Origin: Desulfomonile sp963700305
GTDB taxonomy: Bacteria; Desulfobacterota; Desulfomonilia; Desulfomonilales; Desulfomonilaceae
Length of the DNA: 64,000 nucleotides
Reading direction: 5' to 3'
Assembly: GCA_963700305.1 (NCBI GenBank)
Contig: CAVOXB010000016.1
Coordinates: forward strand, 31,151 to 95,150
Shown here piece by piece: positions 28,481 through 38,424 of this stretch. The notes under the pieces were generated by a model. It was given only the letters and a program-made list of their open reading frames with translations. It was not told the origin of the DNA and searched no databases. The first letter of the stretch is position 1. Every line of letters starts with the position of its first letter. The position numbers and the translations under genes were made by a program.

Positions 28481-29981
28481 TCATGACGGACTTCCAGAGC
28501 CGATTTGTACGTCCAACACCTTCAATTTAAGATTTCCCAGGAAAGCCATGACATTCACGTGCTTGTCCACGTCTCCGTAGAGAAGGGCCAAATAAGTAGG
28601 AGGAAGCGGCATGCGATTCATCAGAGGGTCCCCGGAAATCCATTTGTCGCCCGCCCAGTACGCAACCCACGCGTGATAATAGAATGCACCCTGATTATAA
28701 ATGAGTCCAACAGCAACCTGCGCGGGCAATCCCACAGCCCGCGAGGGAAGCCGCAAGTACTGCATGCTCGTTGCAGTCTCCCTGCTTCGTCTGGAGCACG
28801 GTAACAGCATCCGGTACAGACGGAGTCGGGACCTTTCTTAAATACTCATAAACCCATTTGTTGATCAAGATCGCAGCCTTCACAGGGTCTTTTTCATCAC
28901 CGATAATTTCTCTGGCCTTACGAACGATTTCCGGGTCATCGCTCCTGATGAAACGTGAAGACATAAGGTACCTGCCCATTTTGCGATCCTCGTTGGGAAG
29001 CTGATACGTGGCATCAGAGATGCTTTGCCGAATAATTTCAATGTCCGCACCTTTCAGCTTTTGCCTGTCGTCAGATGGGATCGCCATGCTGCCCGCACCC
29101 TGAATTTCGTAACGTACCACTCGCAGATCATCGCTTTCGGGAATAGTGCCTTCTACTTGTACGGCAGTCATCCCAACGAGGTCCGGGAGATCACGAAAGG
29201 TCTTCATCTCACGTGCGATCTCGTTCCTGTCCGAACGAACCACCGTAATCCCGAGAGGCATCCGGCCTTTCAAAAGTCGGCCCTGATCGTCAATCCACAT
29301 TACCAGCTCGACTGCGCGGAACGTGGCACGAACTCTCCAGGAAGGAATTTTCTTGTCTCCGATGTCAAGGTCTGCTTTTTCCAGGACCTTGATTACAGCA
29401 TCCCATTTATTGCCGTCCAGAGGATCGAAAATGGGCATTCGTATCTCGTCGTTCACCTGCAAGCCTGTCAACGGGACAGGCAGCCCCAGGGACCTCGAAA
29501 TCCTCGGGACTTCAGCCAGCTTGAGCTTCTTTGTGCCGCCGCCCTGAAATTGGGGGATATCCACTACCAGGTCTCTGCCGGACATTCGGCCCTTTTGTTC
29601 AAAGGATACAATGCCCGAAGAAACCTTGAGCCGAAAGGAGATTAGGCGGAAATTCTCGTCCACCTCGGATTCGTTGCTGATACGAACAGGCTTGACCTGT
29701 CCTTGCAGATTCAAAGAAATGTTAAGATCATCACGGATTGTCCATCCGCCATCTTTCTTGAACTGACGTGAACGCCCGAATCCAGCATAAGCGCCGGATA
29801 TCCGTATCATGAACCAATCATCGCTCTCAACTGCAGATATTTGGAACGTTTCCGAGACATGAGCACCGGATTCCATGATCCGGTCCCTGAGAAGATAACC
29901 CATTAACACAAGCCAAGTTACGACTATTGCCGCGGTGATCAAAGGATTGAATCGTCCGGAACGCTTAAAAAAGGAAGTCAT
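28481..29981 (-). CDS. Membrane-anchored transglutaminase-like protein, frame change near 28739
   Basis: About 500 residues. A membrane anchor (about residues 15-32) is followed by a large beta-rich extracytoplasmic region and a C-terminal transglutaminase-like domain. The catalytic Cys is in KQGDCNEHAVL, preceded by the family helix INKWVYEYLRKV. After this the frame changes; dropping one of the GGG bases (CCC 28738-28740 on plus) gives LAAVGLPAQVAVGL, then the catalytic His in YYHAWVAYW and the Asp in WISGDPLMNR. Such proteins cut or cross-link peptides in the envelope. Its start abuts the PHP gene stop, so they form one transcript. Confidence 0.82.
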
Positions 29982-30653
29982 CTATCTTTTCTTCGCCATA
30001 AAACGCTGCTTTAGGTTTTCCAAAAGCTCTTCATTATTTTTGTACGCGGCTTTTGCCTGCGCTTCAGTCAATCCAGCTCCCACTAAAACTCTGAGCGCTC
30101 TTTCACGCGTTATCATGTTTTCAGGCGAGTGGGTATCCGTGCTGATTACGAGCCTCGCGCCCGAAATCACAGCTATGCGTGCCACGTGTCCGTTAGTCAG
30201 GCTGTGGCCCGCCCTGGAGGTAATCTCGAGGAATACTCCCTTTTGAGCTGCGAGCCTGGCTTCGTCCGGAGTTATGAATCCCGGATGAGCCAGTATGTCC
30301 GCGCCTGCTTCGATTCCGGCCAGATTTGTCCCTGGAGCCACTGGTTCCGATGGAGTCTCGCCGTGGACGACCACCAAGACCGCTCCTAGTTTTCGCGCTT
30401 CCTTCATGAGTTCCGGAATTTGACCTGGCGGCGCGTGGGTGATTTCCGCGCCAGGAATGACAAAGACGTCCTGGAATTCATTCAGCTCGCCGGCAACTTT
30501 CACAATCCGCGGGATCACCAATTCCAGATTGGATCCATCCACATGATCAGTGAGTCCGATAGCTCGATAACCGATATGGGCCGCCCTTCTCACCTGTTCG
30601 CTGGGAATCAGGACGCCATCACTCAAAAATGTGTGAGTGTGGAAATCAATCAA
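29982..30653 (-). CDS. PHP-domain metal-dependent phosphoesterase
   Basis: A 223-residue single PHP domain. Metal ligands lie in DFHTHTFLSDG, GLTDHVDG, VIPGAEITH, VVHGE, LAHPGFI and STDTHSPEN. The order matches stand-alone PHP hydrolases such as histidinol-phosphatase-like or RNase AM-like enzymes. The substrate is unknown. First gene of the PHP-transglutaminase-ABC ATPase run. Confidence 0.88.
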   Translation of the reverse strand: MIDFHTHTFLSDGVLIPSEQVRRAAHIGYRAIGLTDHVDGSNLELVIPRIVKVAGELNEFQDVFVIPGAEITHAPPGQIPELMKEARKLGAVLVVVHGETPSEPVAPGTNLAGIEAGADILAHPGFITPDEARLAAQKGVFLEITSRAGHSLTNGHVARIAVISGARLVISTDTHSPENMITRERALRVLVGAGLTEAQAKAAYKNNEELLENLKQRFMAKKR

Positions 30654-31110
30654 AACAGCCTCCCATTGAATGCCTTAAGTCAGACCAGAGAGTTCTTTCA
30701 GGCAGTATACAAGATACATAGCTTTTGGAAAATGTCCAAGAGCTGAGTCGTCAACTCTTCCTTAGGCGCGGGACAAGAACGGTCCGAATGGTGTCAATTG
30801 CGAGCGAAGCGAAGCTATCTTCCAAATCCAAACGATGGAGATTGCTTCGTCGCTTTGCTCCTCGCAAAGACAGTGTCTTGCTCATATCCTTGCACTGCTG
30901 TAAGTAGATGGACACGTGAGTCGCTATAAACTAAAAATTTCTTTCCATTACATGGATTTTGTTGGTAACATTTGTTCCGGATTAGAAATCCAGAAAGAAA
31001 GCTGTTAGATTAGCAAAGATACAGTAATTAAACGCGTCAAAAAAATGCGTGAGTCTTGATCCGGAAAGCTGAATTAGGGTATGAGTAGGGTTCAGGAAGT
31101 ACGGTAAAAA
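30654..31110. other. 457-base gap between divergent genes
   Basis: No gene seen. It holds the inverted repeat at 30798-30867 and AT-rich DNA before 31111. Confidence 0.45.
30798..30867. repeat. Inverted repeat of the GCGAAGC..AGATTGCTTCG type
   Basis: TTGCGAGCGAAGCGAAGC (30798-30815) faces AGATTGCTTCG and TTTGCTCCTCGCAA (to 30867), about 28 bases apart. The same arm is at 8826-8849 and a shorter core at 18946-18983. Confidence 0.6.
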
Positions 31111-32472
31111 ATGGAAAAAAAAGAAGCCAGAATAAAGTGTAGCGGTTGCGGAACAACGTTCAAGCTCAGGATACCTGTTACCGATAAACCGGTCAGCTTT
31201 AAATGTAAGAAATGTGGTAAGGTATTAAAGATAAAGATAAAGGCGTCAGAGCCCGGACCAGCGCCAGCTCCGGCACCCGCTGCGACTCCGCCTCCGGTTC
31301 CTGCCGACCTAGTCCTTTCAGAGATGCCTGAATTCGAAACCACTCAGTTGCCTGAAGCCGGAGATTACCAAGACACTCCTCCTCCTCCGGGCAGCCTGAG
31401 GACCCCGAGTGTTGTAGAGAGTCATTTTTTTGCTCAGTCGGTGAGTCAACCTCCCCCATCCGATGACCCAAACCGTCGCTGGCTCATGCTCGCCGATGAG
31501 ATGGTCAAGGGGCCCTTTACCGATGAAGAAATCATCAACATGATACATAGTGGGGAATTGACTGCGGAGATATCGCTCCGTATGGGAGAACGACCATGGA
31601 TCAAAGCGGTGGAAATCTCCAATTTCAGGGAATTGTTTCCTCCGAGCCAAAGGGCATTGAGAGCTCCTTTGGCTTCGATAACGCTACTGGACAAAGCTCA
31701 GGACGAGACCACCGTTGGTCCGATTTCCGGCTCACCGTTTTATGAGGATTTGCCGGCATTGATCCCATATCCGATTTCTCAGGGGCAATGGCAACCGCTG
31801 GCGATATTCGCTGGAATAGCGTTTTTCCTTTCAACCGCACTATCATTGGAATTCATGATTGGACTTCCCTTGTGTCTTATAGGATGGACGCTGCTGTATG
31901 GTTATCTATTAAACGTGATGCACCAAAGCAAGAAATCTCCCCAAGACGTGCCTCCTGCATGGGATTTCGCTCAAGCGCAGGAGATGATTGTCTCGGGGGC
32001 AAAGGTATTGGCCGTGTTTCTGGTGTATTCATTGGTGCCTGTAACGATATTCCTGCTGCTGATGATGGCGTTCTTTCTTAATGGCCTCGCTGTAGTGGGA
32101 TACGTGTTTATCCTGTTGACTGTCCTGGTTTATGGTGCGTCTCTTTTCATACTGCCCGCGGCACTGCTGGTGATGGGTAACTCTGGACAAATTGGCGCAG
32201 CCCTCAACCCCGGAAAGGCTTTGTCCATAGCGAAGAATGGCGGAAAGCCTTATCAGATGCTGGCGCTAGTATTTGCAGCGGCAGGGCTTGCGTGCATGCT
32301 GGTGACTTTGCTTGCAGTTTTTGTAGCAGATATCCCCATTGCAGGATTTGTGATCGCTGGTTTGCTTATGGCTGCAGTCTTTTCTTATGGACATTTCATC
32401 TGGTTTCACGTTTTGGGACGCTTCTCCAGGGAGAACCCAAAGCTGTTGGCCGCGCAAGTTGTCCCGGCTTAA
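31111..32472 (+). CDS. Zinc-ribbon / GYF_2-like / DUF4013-like membrane protein
   Basis: A 453-residue three-part protein. An N-terminal MJ0042-type zinc ribbon (IKCSGCGTTFKLRI..FKCKKCGKVLKIKI) is followed by a Pro/Ala-rich linker, a GYF_2-like segment near residues 125-175 (WLMLADEMVKGPFTDEEIINMI), and a C-terminal membrane part of about six helices that resembles DUF4013 (PAWDFAQAQEMIVSGAKVLAV). This build is common in envelope proteins of deltaproteobacteria, Planctomycetes and Myxobacteria, with no known function. It is 26 bases before a secreted repeat protein, so the two may work together. Confidence 0.72.
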   Translation: MEKKEARIKCSGCGTTFKLRIPVTDKPVSFKCKKCGKVLKIKIKASEPGPAPAPAPAATPPPVPADLVLSEMPEFETTQLPEAGDYQDTPPPPGSLRTPSVVESHFFAQSVSQPPPSDDPNRRWLMLADEMVKGPFTDEEIINMIHSGELTAEISLRMGERPWIKAVEISNFRELFPPSQRALRAPLASITLLDKAQDETTVGPISGSPFYEDLPALIPYPISQGQWQPLAIFAGIAFFLSTALSLEFMIGLPLCLIGWTLLYGYLLNVMHQSKKSPQDVPPAWDFAQAQEMIVSGAKVLAVFLVYSLVPVTIFLLLMMAFFLNGLAVVGYVFILLTVLVYGASLFILPAALLVMGNSGQIGAALNPGKALSIAKNGGKPYQMLALVFAAAGLACMLVTLLAVFVADIPIAGFVIAGLLMAAVFSYGHFIWFHVLGRFSRENPKLLAAQVVPA

Positions 32473-32498
32473 ATTAGAAAGCGGAAATCGGTTTTTCT

Positions 32499-33470
32499 AT
32501 GAGGCTTCTAAACACTTACCGCTCCGTGCTACGGCATGTTTTCATTTCAACGATGGTTGTTGCTTTCTTTTATGGGGCATGTTCGGCAGAAGGTTTCGAC
32601 GTATTTGACCTAGTTTCTGGAGTTATAGAGTCCCCTCAATTCAAAGGCAAGCAGCCCATCGACAAACTCCGATTGGCCGCAGACTTGCTGCGAACCAAGA
32701 AACTGAAGCAGTCCGATATGTCGTTTTTGGTTCTCGATTGGGCAGATCAGTACCTGCGAGAGCCGACAGATCCGATAGAGAGACTGAGAAGATGGAACGA
32801 GCTCAATAATGATGACCACTTGAGCCATATCAGGATCCCAAGAGATTTTCTCAACCGGATGCTACTGACCGATAACCTGGTGGATCAGCCCCAATACGTG
32901 CAGGCGCCCCCTTTGAAGCGACTGGAACTTCTGGGAAAACTATCCGAAAGGAACCTCGTGGACTGGTCTGTAGCCCTTTCCTACTCCAGGCTTTACGCCG
33001 GAGGGATAATAAGCGGAGCGAAAACCTACGACAATATTATGCCTCTGGAAGCGCTTAATACTCTAAAGAAGATGAAAGACGACGGATTGGTGGGTTGGCA
33101 TTACAAAGTTCCCACAGAGGCGATTCTCGTGGCAGAGGCTCTTGCTATGGATAAACAGTACCGCAAGGCATCGCCATACGACCAACTGGCGAAACTCAGG
33201 GACCTCGAACGCAAAGGGTTGATCACCATGCTCACCAGGAAGGAGCTTGAAAAGCTCCCTGCGTGGCGACTGCTCCTTTCAGAGGCACAGTTCATTAAAG
33301 CTGAACCTTCCGCGAAAAAGGAGCGCCTTTCACAACTTAAATCAGACGGATTAATTTCAGCCTCCACGTGGTCGGATCTGAACGCTATTTTTAGACCGAT
33401 TCCACTGACAGCGCCGACGGAGAATAGACCCACTCCGCTTCCGGAAAAGATACCTACACCGGGAAATTGA
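32499..33470 (+). CDS. Secreted protein of about six SHOCT-like repeats
   Basis: A 323-residue protein with a signal peptide (hydrophobic to about residue 27; a poor lipobox YGAC). The mature part is built from about six units of 38-46 residues. Each begins with an acidic/aromatic turn and a Pro, then a helix of the L-x-x-L-x-x-L type, a turn ending in G-L-I/V or N-L-V, and a second helix; clear examples are YDQLAKLRDLERKGLITMLT, PLEALNTLKKMKDDGLV and KERLSQLKSDGLIS. This pattern matches the SHOCT motif, normally single at the end of proteins. A Pro-rich tail closes it. Function unknown; a scaffold or oligomerising role is a guess. Confidence 0.7.
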   Translation: MRLLNTYRSVLRHVFISTMVVAFFYGACSAEGFDVFDLVSGVIESPQFKGKQPIDKLRLAADLLRTKKLKQSDMSFLVLDWADQYLREPTDPIERLRRWNELNNDDHLSHIRIPRDFLNRMLLTDNLVDQPQYVQAPPLKRLELLGKLSERNLVDWSVALSYSRLYAGGIISGAKTYDNIMPLEALNTLKKMKDDGLVGWHYKVPTEAILVAEALAMDKQYRKASPYDQLAKLRDLERKGLITMLTRKELEKLPAWRLLLSEAQFIKAEPSAKKERLSQLKSDGLISASTWSDLNAIFRPIPLTAPTENRPTPLPEKIPTPGN

Positions 33471-33716
33471 TTCTGTATACGGCGATCTGAGGCTCGTAAT
33501 TGTAGTGAATTATTTGGCTATGGATTGTTCCTTATTATTCCACTCGGGATTTGCCACAAGGTCTGGTTTCCAAGTTCTTCCGGTCCCTACGGGGCTCCAG
33601 CGGAGTTACGGTGACGACGTACCTCTTACGAGAATGGTGACGAAGTTGTATAAGACAACTTCGGTTTGCTCCTGTAAAAAAGGGGCTTCGAGCGCAATTC
33701 GGAAAGGACACTGAAA

Positions 33717-36700
33717 GTGTGCGGTATCGCAGGATTCGTAAGTAATAATCTTTGGAAGGAAACTTCAGACTCTTCCTGGGTGGACGCAATAATCCGGGAC
33801 ACCGAAACAGCTGCTTCAGGCCCGGATTGGGAACGCTTTGCGCAGCCCTTGAAGGACCTGCTGGATAGGTTCGACAGCTTGATGTCCTTCGGAATACATT
33901 TGGAGCTCCTTGCAGATCCTGCCACTCTGGGAAAATTTCAGAGACTGGCGGACCTTCTGGAAACAGCACTGGGCGGAATCAGTCGATTCATGGAGCAAGA
34001 AGGACGTACCGAATTCCTGGAACAGTTAGCGGAAGGCACGAGGGATTGCCTCTGGCAGATCAGGCGTGAACTCCTGGACAACCTGCAAAGAACCACGAGC
34101 ATAATGCCGGAAGAATTGAGATCACCAGAATCCGGCCGTTCTGTCCATTTTTTCGCGTGGGCAGCGGAACAGGTGATGGAAAACATCGATCGCCTGGAAG
34201 TACGTGGCAGGGACTCAGCAGGAATCGCCATCCAATGTTCACTACTGCCGTCAGCAAGCGGCCGAGTTTCTGGTTTCATGAAAGCATCCCACGGGATCAA
34301 CAAAGAGGTGAAAAGAATTGCGTGCTCTGCAATTTTGGACAACGGTCAGGTCGTATGCACCTTCGTGTACAAGGTAGCGAACCTCGTGGGGCGATTGGGC
34401 GACAATACTGCGGGTCTGCGGGATGCTATCCGCAAAGATGAAAGCCTGTGGAAAGGAGCCTCGCTCGCTGAACATGTAAACATAATAGCGCACACGAGAT
34501 GGGCGTCGAATGGCATTATAAGTTTGTCCAACTGCCATCCTGTAGATGGGACGCTCTATGAAAAAGAGCATCATCTCACCTCGGACGACATATTCGCCCA
34601 TTTTGTGCTCAACGGAGATGTGGACAATTACAAGCCCCTTGTGGAGCAGGTGGTTAGAAAACGCGGCTATGAAATAGACCCCACAGTCACAACGGACGCT
34701 AAAATACTCCCGATCCTCTACAGACTGGGAACCGATCCGAAGCAGACAGCGGATGACCGATTTTCCGCAGTGATGAATGGCTGTGAAGGTTCTCTGGCTA
34801 TTGTAATGCAGCACCCGCATTATCCGGACAGGCTTTTCCTCGGCCAAAAAGGCAGCGGACAAAGCTTGTTTGCTGGCAGGGTGCATGACGGCATCATTTT
34901 GTCTTCGGAAGTATACGGCCTCGCAGCTCGTACCAGACGATCCTACGCGCTCTCAGGGACCGAACATGGCGGCACGCAGGTGACAATATCCTCGGGATTA
35001 GACCACCATAAGCACATGACTGGGCGCTACCTTGAGGATGGACAGCCATTCGAAACTAGACCCGAACCGATCTACATTCATTCGAGAGACATATTCCGCG
35101 GCTCTTACAATTATTATTTCGAGAAGGAAATTCACGAGGCGCCTTCAAGCGTTCGAAAAACCATAAAGGACAAATACAGGAAGCTGGCCGGACAGATTGA
35201 TTTCGACCTCAAGGGTATAGGCAGCTTCAGCCGTCTCGTCGGGCGCTTGAGAGATCCGGGACTTCCGCTAATCCGAAGGATAATGGTTATCGGGCAGGGA
35301 ACCGCTTCGGTCGCGGCCATGGGCGTTGCGCATCTCATCGACCTGGCTCTGGCGAGAACCAGAGTAACAGTAGGTTGGCGAAAGGCTTCTGAAATGTCCG
35401 GGTTCTTCTCGGACGAATCTCTCGTGGACATGCTGCTGATAGCTATTTCTCAGAGCGGCACCACTACCGACACGAACCGGACAGTGGACGTGGCGGGATC
35501 TCAGGGCGCATGGATTCATGCTATAGTGAACCGCAGGAATTCACCGCTTATATCCAAATCCAACAGCCACTTCTATACAAGCGACGGCCGGGATGTTGAA
35601 ATGGCCGTAGCATCCACCAAGGCATTTTATTCCCAAATTGCCGCAGGCAAACTGACTGCATTGCTGTTGGCCAAAGAATTCGGCAGCTTGACGGATGAGG
35701 AAATTTACCAGGACATTCAAGAGCTGGAAAGGCTTCCGTCCGAAATCGAATGGGTACTGGAGCAAAGCGGTTCCATACGGGAATGCGCCGAAAAGTACGG
35801 CCCGAGCAGCCGCAACTGGGCAGTGGTAGGAAACGGCCCCAACAAGATCGCGGCCGACGAGATACGAATTAAGCTCAGCGAGCTTTGTTATAAGTCTATT
35901 CCTTGCGATTACACGGAAGACAAAAAACATATCGATCTCTCTACAGAGCCTCTCACTATTGTGGTAGCCAATGATCTCCCCGACTTGCTCATTCAGGATA
36001 CCGCGAAAGAAGTGGCCATCTTTAAGGCTCACAACGGAAAACCACTCGTACTCGCTGCAAAAGGAGAGAAACGATTCAGTGAATATGCCGAGAGAATCAT
36101 AGAAGTGCCGGGAATGGATGCAGGTCTGGCTTTCGTCCCCGCCACGGTGGCTGGGCATCTTTGGGGATTCCATGCTGCCAAAGCCATAGATTCGCGAGCA
36201 GACGAGCTCAGACAAGCTCGCTTAATGCTGACTCAATTTCTAGAAGTGCCTGAGTCCTGGAATCCGAAGCTGTTGCGGTCCAAAATGAACCGAATTCTTT
36301 CGGTTATCGCGTCAGAAGAGATGAACGCGGCGCTTCCTGCCTCAACGGTGGCATCTTTGGCTATATACACTTCAACGCTGGAGCATCTTCCTCAGGCGGC
36401 CGAGGCCATACGAGAAGAGATAGAAAAAGGAATTGTCGCACTCAACAAAGCCTTGGAAGAAATGACACGTCCCATAGATACCATTCGACATCAGGCCAAG
36501 ACTGTTACCGTGGGAATTTCCAGACCTCAGGAAATCCTGCCTAAACTACTTTTGAAGGCCTTGGAGAAACTTGCTGTCCTTCCCAGTCAAATAAGAGAAC
36601 ACGATAGGTTATTGCTGAGACAGGTTGCGCCAGTGATCTCAGAAGTGTTAGGAGGCTTGCATTATTCTTTGGTCAAGGTCGTCGACGCCGCACTTGTAAG

Positions 36701-37124
36701 CGTCTCCACGGGATCTCCCTGGATTCAGGTTACTCACAGATTCGGAATTTGTGATGGCAAACCATCCAGATATGATAAGGCCAGGGCAATAGGAGGGAGC
36801 AAGAGAACCACTCTTCGGGTGGAGCGTGCCATATGGAGCTGCGGCCCTGACGGACAGGAAAGACTCTTGCTGATTCCGGTATTTAATGAAGAAAACGATG
36901 ATTGCAGCGGCATCTTGTTGTTTCACCTGAATTTTGTTCCTCAAGCCTCAGTGCAACAGAAGCTGGCGGTCCTGCAAGGTATGGGAAATAGGTATCACGA
37001 TCTAGTGGAGCGGATCGAGGAATTATCGTATCCAGGCGATCTGGATGAAGTGCTTGACAAGATATCACCCCGCGATTTGGTGCTCTCCCCCATGGAAAAG
37101 CTTATTCCCTCGGCAGATGTGTAG
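33717..37124 (+). CDS. Oversized GlmS-like glutamine amidotransferase/SIS protein
   Basis: A 1135-residue protein, about 520 longer than GlmS, which makes glucosamine-6-phosphate from fructose-6-phosphate and glutamine. GTG 33717 gives MCGIAGF with the nucleophile Cys 2; AAGGA lies 8 bases upstream. A helical insert (about residues 13-150) splits the amidotransferase domain before RGRDSAGIAI; HTRWASNG and NGDVDNY follow. The first SIS domain (about 520-660) has VIGQGTASVAAMG and AISQSGTTTDTN; the second (about 700-830) has VVGNGPNKIAADE. The end lacks the KSVTVE tail of true GlmS and carries about 300 extra residues with helices and a GAF-like sheet (ERLLLIPVFNEEND). It may be a paralogue with another sugar or a regulatory job. 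Confidence 0.82.
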   Translation: MCGIAGFVSNNLWKETSDSSWVDAIIRDTETAASGPDWERFAQPLKDLLDRFDSLMSFGIHLELLADPATLGKFQRLADLLETALGGISRFMEQEGRTEFLEQLAEGTRDCLWQIRRELLDNLQRTTSIMPEELRSPESGRSVHFFAWAAEQVMENIDRLEVRGRDSAGIAIQCSLLPSASGRVSGFMKASHGINKEVKRIACSAILDNGQVVCTFVYKVANLVGRLGDNTAGLRDAIRKDESLWKGASLAEHVNIIAHTRWASNGIISLSNCHPVDGTLYEKEHHLTSDDIFAHFVLNGDVDNYKPLVEQVVRKRGYEIDPTVTTDAKILPILYRLGTDPKQTADDRFSAVMNGCEGSLAIVMQHPHYPDRLFLGQKGSGQSLFAGRVHDGIILSSEVYGLAARTRRSYALSGTEHGGTQVTISSGLDHHKHMTGRYLEDGQPFETRPEPIYIHSRDIFRGSYNYYFEKEIHEAPSSVRKTIKDKYRKLAGQIDFDLKGIGSFSRLVGRLRDPGLPLIRRIMVIGQGTASVAAMGVAHLIDLALARTRVTVGWRKASEMSGFFSDESLVDMLLIAISQSGTTTDTNRTVDVAGSQGAWIHAIVNRRNSPLISKSNSHFYTSDGRDVEMAVASTKAFYSQIAAGKLTALLLAKEFGSLTDEEIYQDIQELERLPSEIEWVLEQSGSIRECAEKYGPSSRNWAVVGNGPNKIAADEIRIKLSELCYKSIPCDYTEDKKHIDLSTEPLTIVVANDLPDLLIQDTAKEVAIFKAHNGKPLVLAAKGEKRFSEYAERIIEVPGMDAGLAFVPATVAGHLWGFHAAKAIDSRADELRQARLMLTQFLEVPESWNPKLLRSKMNRILSVIASEEMNAALPASTVASLAIYTSTLEHLPQAAEAIREEIEKGIVALNKALEEMTRPIDTIRHQAKTVTVGISRPQEILPKLLLKALEKLAVLPSQIREHDRLLLRQVAPVISEVLGGLHYSLVKVVDAALVSVSTGSPWIQVTHRFGICDGKPSRYDKARAIGGSKRTTLRVERAIWSCGPDGQERLLLIPVFNEENDDCSGILLFHLNFVPQASVQQKLAVLQGMGNRYHDLVERIEELSYPGDLDEVLDKISPRDLVLSPMEKLIPSADV

Positions 37125-37140
37125 GTGTTCTGATTCTCGA

Positions 37141-37170
37141 GGGAAGCTCCCGTCCACCGGGGAGCTTCCC
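37141..37170 (+). terminator. Terminator-like hairpin after the GlmS-like gene
   Basis: GGGAAGCTCCC (37141-37151) and GGGAGCTTCCC (37160-37170) form a perfect 11-base stem 17 bases past the stop. The following bases are only mildly T-rich. Confidence 0.6.
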
Positions 37171-37241
37171 GCCATCCCTTTGGAAAATTGTCTCAAGACA
37201 GTTGGCTGACTCCGAGAAAGAGTACGAAAATCCTTGTATGT

Positions 37242-38160
37242 GAGGCTCTTGCAAAAAGTCTCAGAAATGGCGGCAGGAGCGGGCCGGCCAAACGCTTTTT
37301 GCCGTGATTTTGGATTCGTAATCCCTTATCGAGCTTTTTTTTTGCGTCATTGCCGGATTTGTCCTGTTTTTGGGCAGACCTACCCCCTTGCTGGTAAGTA
37401 CGGCATGCCTTGTGCTTCAGGTGGCCAGTTTCAGTAACTGGTCGGCAAAGAGCGCAAGCACCCCGAACATCAGGTGCATCTTTACCTTCTGTGCACCTCG
37501 AACCATGATGTTTCTTGCGCCGAATTCTTCCTTTATGCGGCTGTTGAAGCGCTCAGCCGCTGTTCGTTCGTTATACCTGACGGCTTCATGCGGGGCCATG
37601 GGGACAACCTCTTTCCCCCGAGGATTCTTGTCGATAAGGGGAACATGACCGAGATTCCTGCTAACATCGTAGATCGATCGGGCATCGTAGGCCGAATCCA
37701 TAAGATCATAGAGGTAGTCCACCTTGGCGCTGCTCATCTTCATCAGCGGTATGGCAACCTGACTATCGTGCACGGATGCCGCAGTGAGCACAAGGCTAAC
37801 GGGCAGACCGCAGTCGTTGACATCCGCGTGCAACTTATAGCCGATCCAGGTCTTTTTGAATCCCTTGGAATTCTTCTTGGTTCCGCGATCACACAAGACC
37901 GGCAATTCTTTAAGTGCCTCTTCGGCTGACTGATCACGCTGCCGCTCCTTGTCCGTCAACGCGGTGCTCCAGCACTCCTCCTGATCAGGAAACAGACACC
38001 GTTGCAAAGTCCACTTCAACCATGATATTGCTTCTCCAAGCTTCAAGGGCATCCCCTGTGACAAAGTGGTTCTTACCAAACGCACATTATCACAGCCTTG
38101 CCCGTGACGCGACCCTATTGACTAGGCCGAGACCCCTGTACGGACTTTTGCGAGAGCCTC
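37242..38160 (-). mobile_element. IS5-type insertion sequence, internally deleted
   Basis: About 919 bases bounded by inverted ends GAGGCTCTTGCAAAAAGTC (37242-37260) and, on the minus strand, GAGGCTCTCGCAAAAGTCCG (38160-38141), which differ by one base and one indel. Inside is only the C-terminal part of the transposase. I see no target-site duplication. A shortened, probably non-autonomous derivative. Confidence 0.75.
37417..38085 (-). pseudogene. DDE transposase fragment (IS5/IS1182-like)
   Basis: 223 residues of a DDE transposase, including WIGYKLHADVNDCGLPVSLV, the HDSQVA motif, DSAYDARSIYD, and the C-terminal YNERTAAERFNSRIKEEFGA with the last Glu of the triad region. The first 150 or so residues expected for the family, including the N-terminal DNA-binding part, are missing. 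Not likely to be active. Confidence 0.75.
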
Positions 38161-38424
38161 TTTTTATATTGAAAAGAAAGGTTCCCGGGATCATCGCAGT
38201 GCCCCCTTGCATATCTCGCTGCTGAAGTGTTGCCAAACCTCTCCTCCGCAGTACATTCCACGCGCACAGCGGTTCCAAAAGTTGTGACACTTGTCTTGCA
38301 GCCAAATCCGAAAAATTTCGTAGGGCCCAGCGTCGCCGCCGAGCCATCGGGTGGCAATCATTGACTGTTTTGACATGGTCCGCCCGTGCGGAGGCCGGGC
38401 TATCAATTCTTGTTTTTGACAGCA

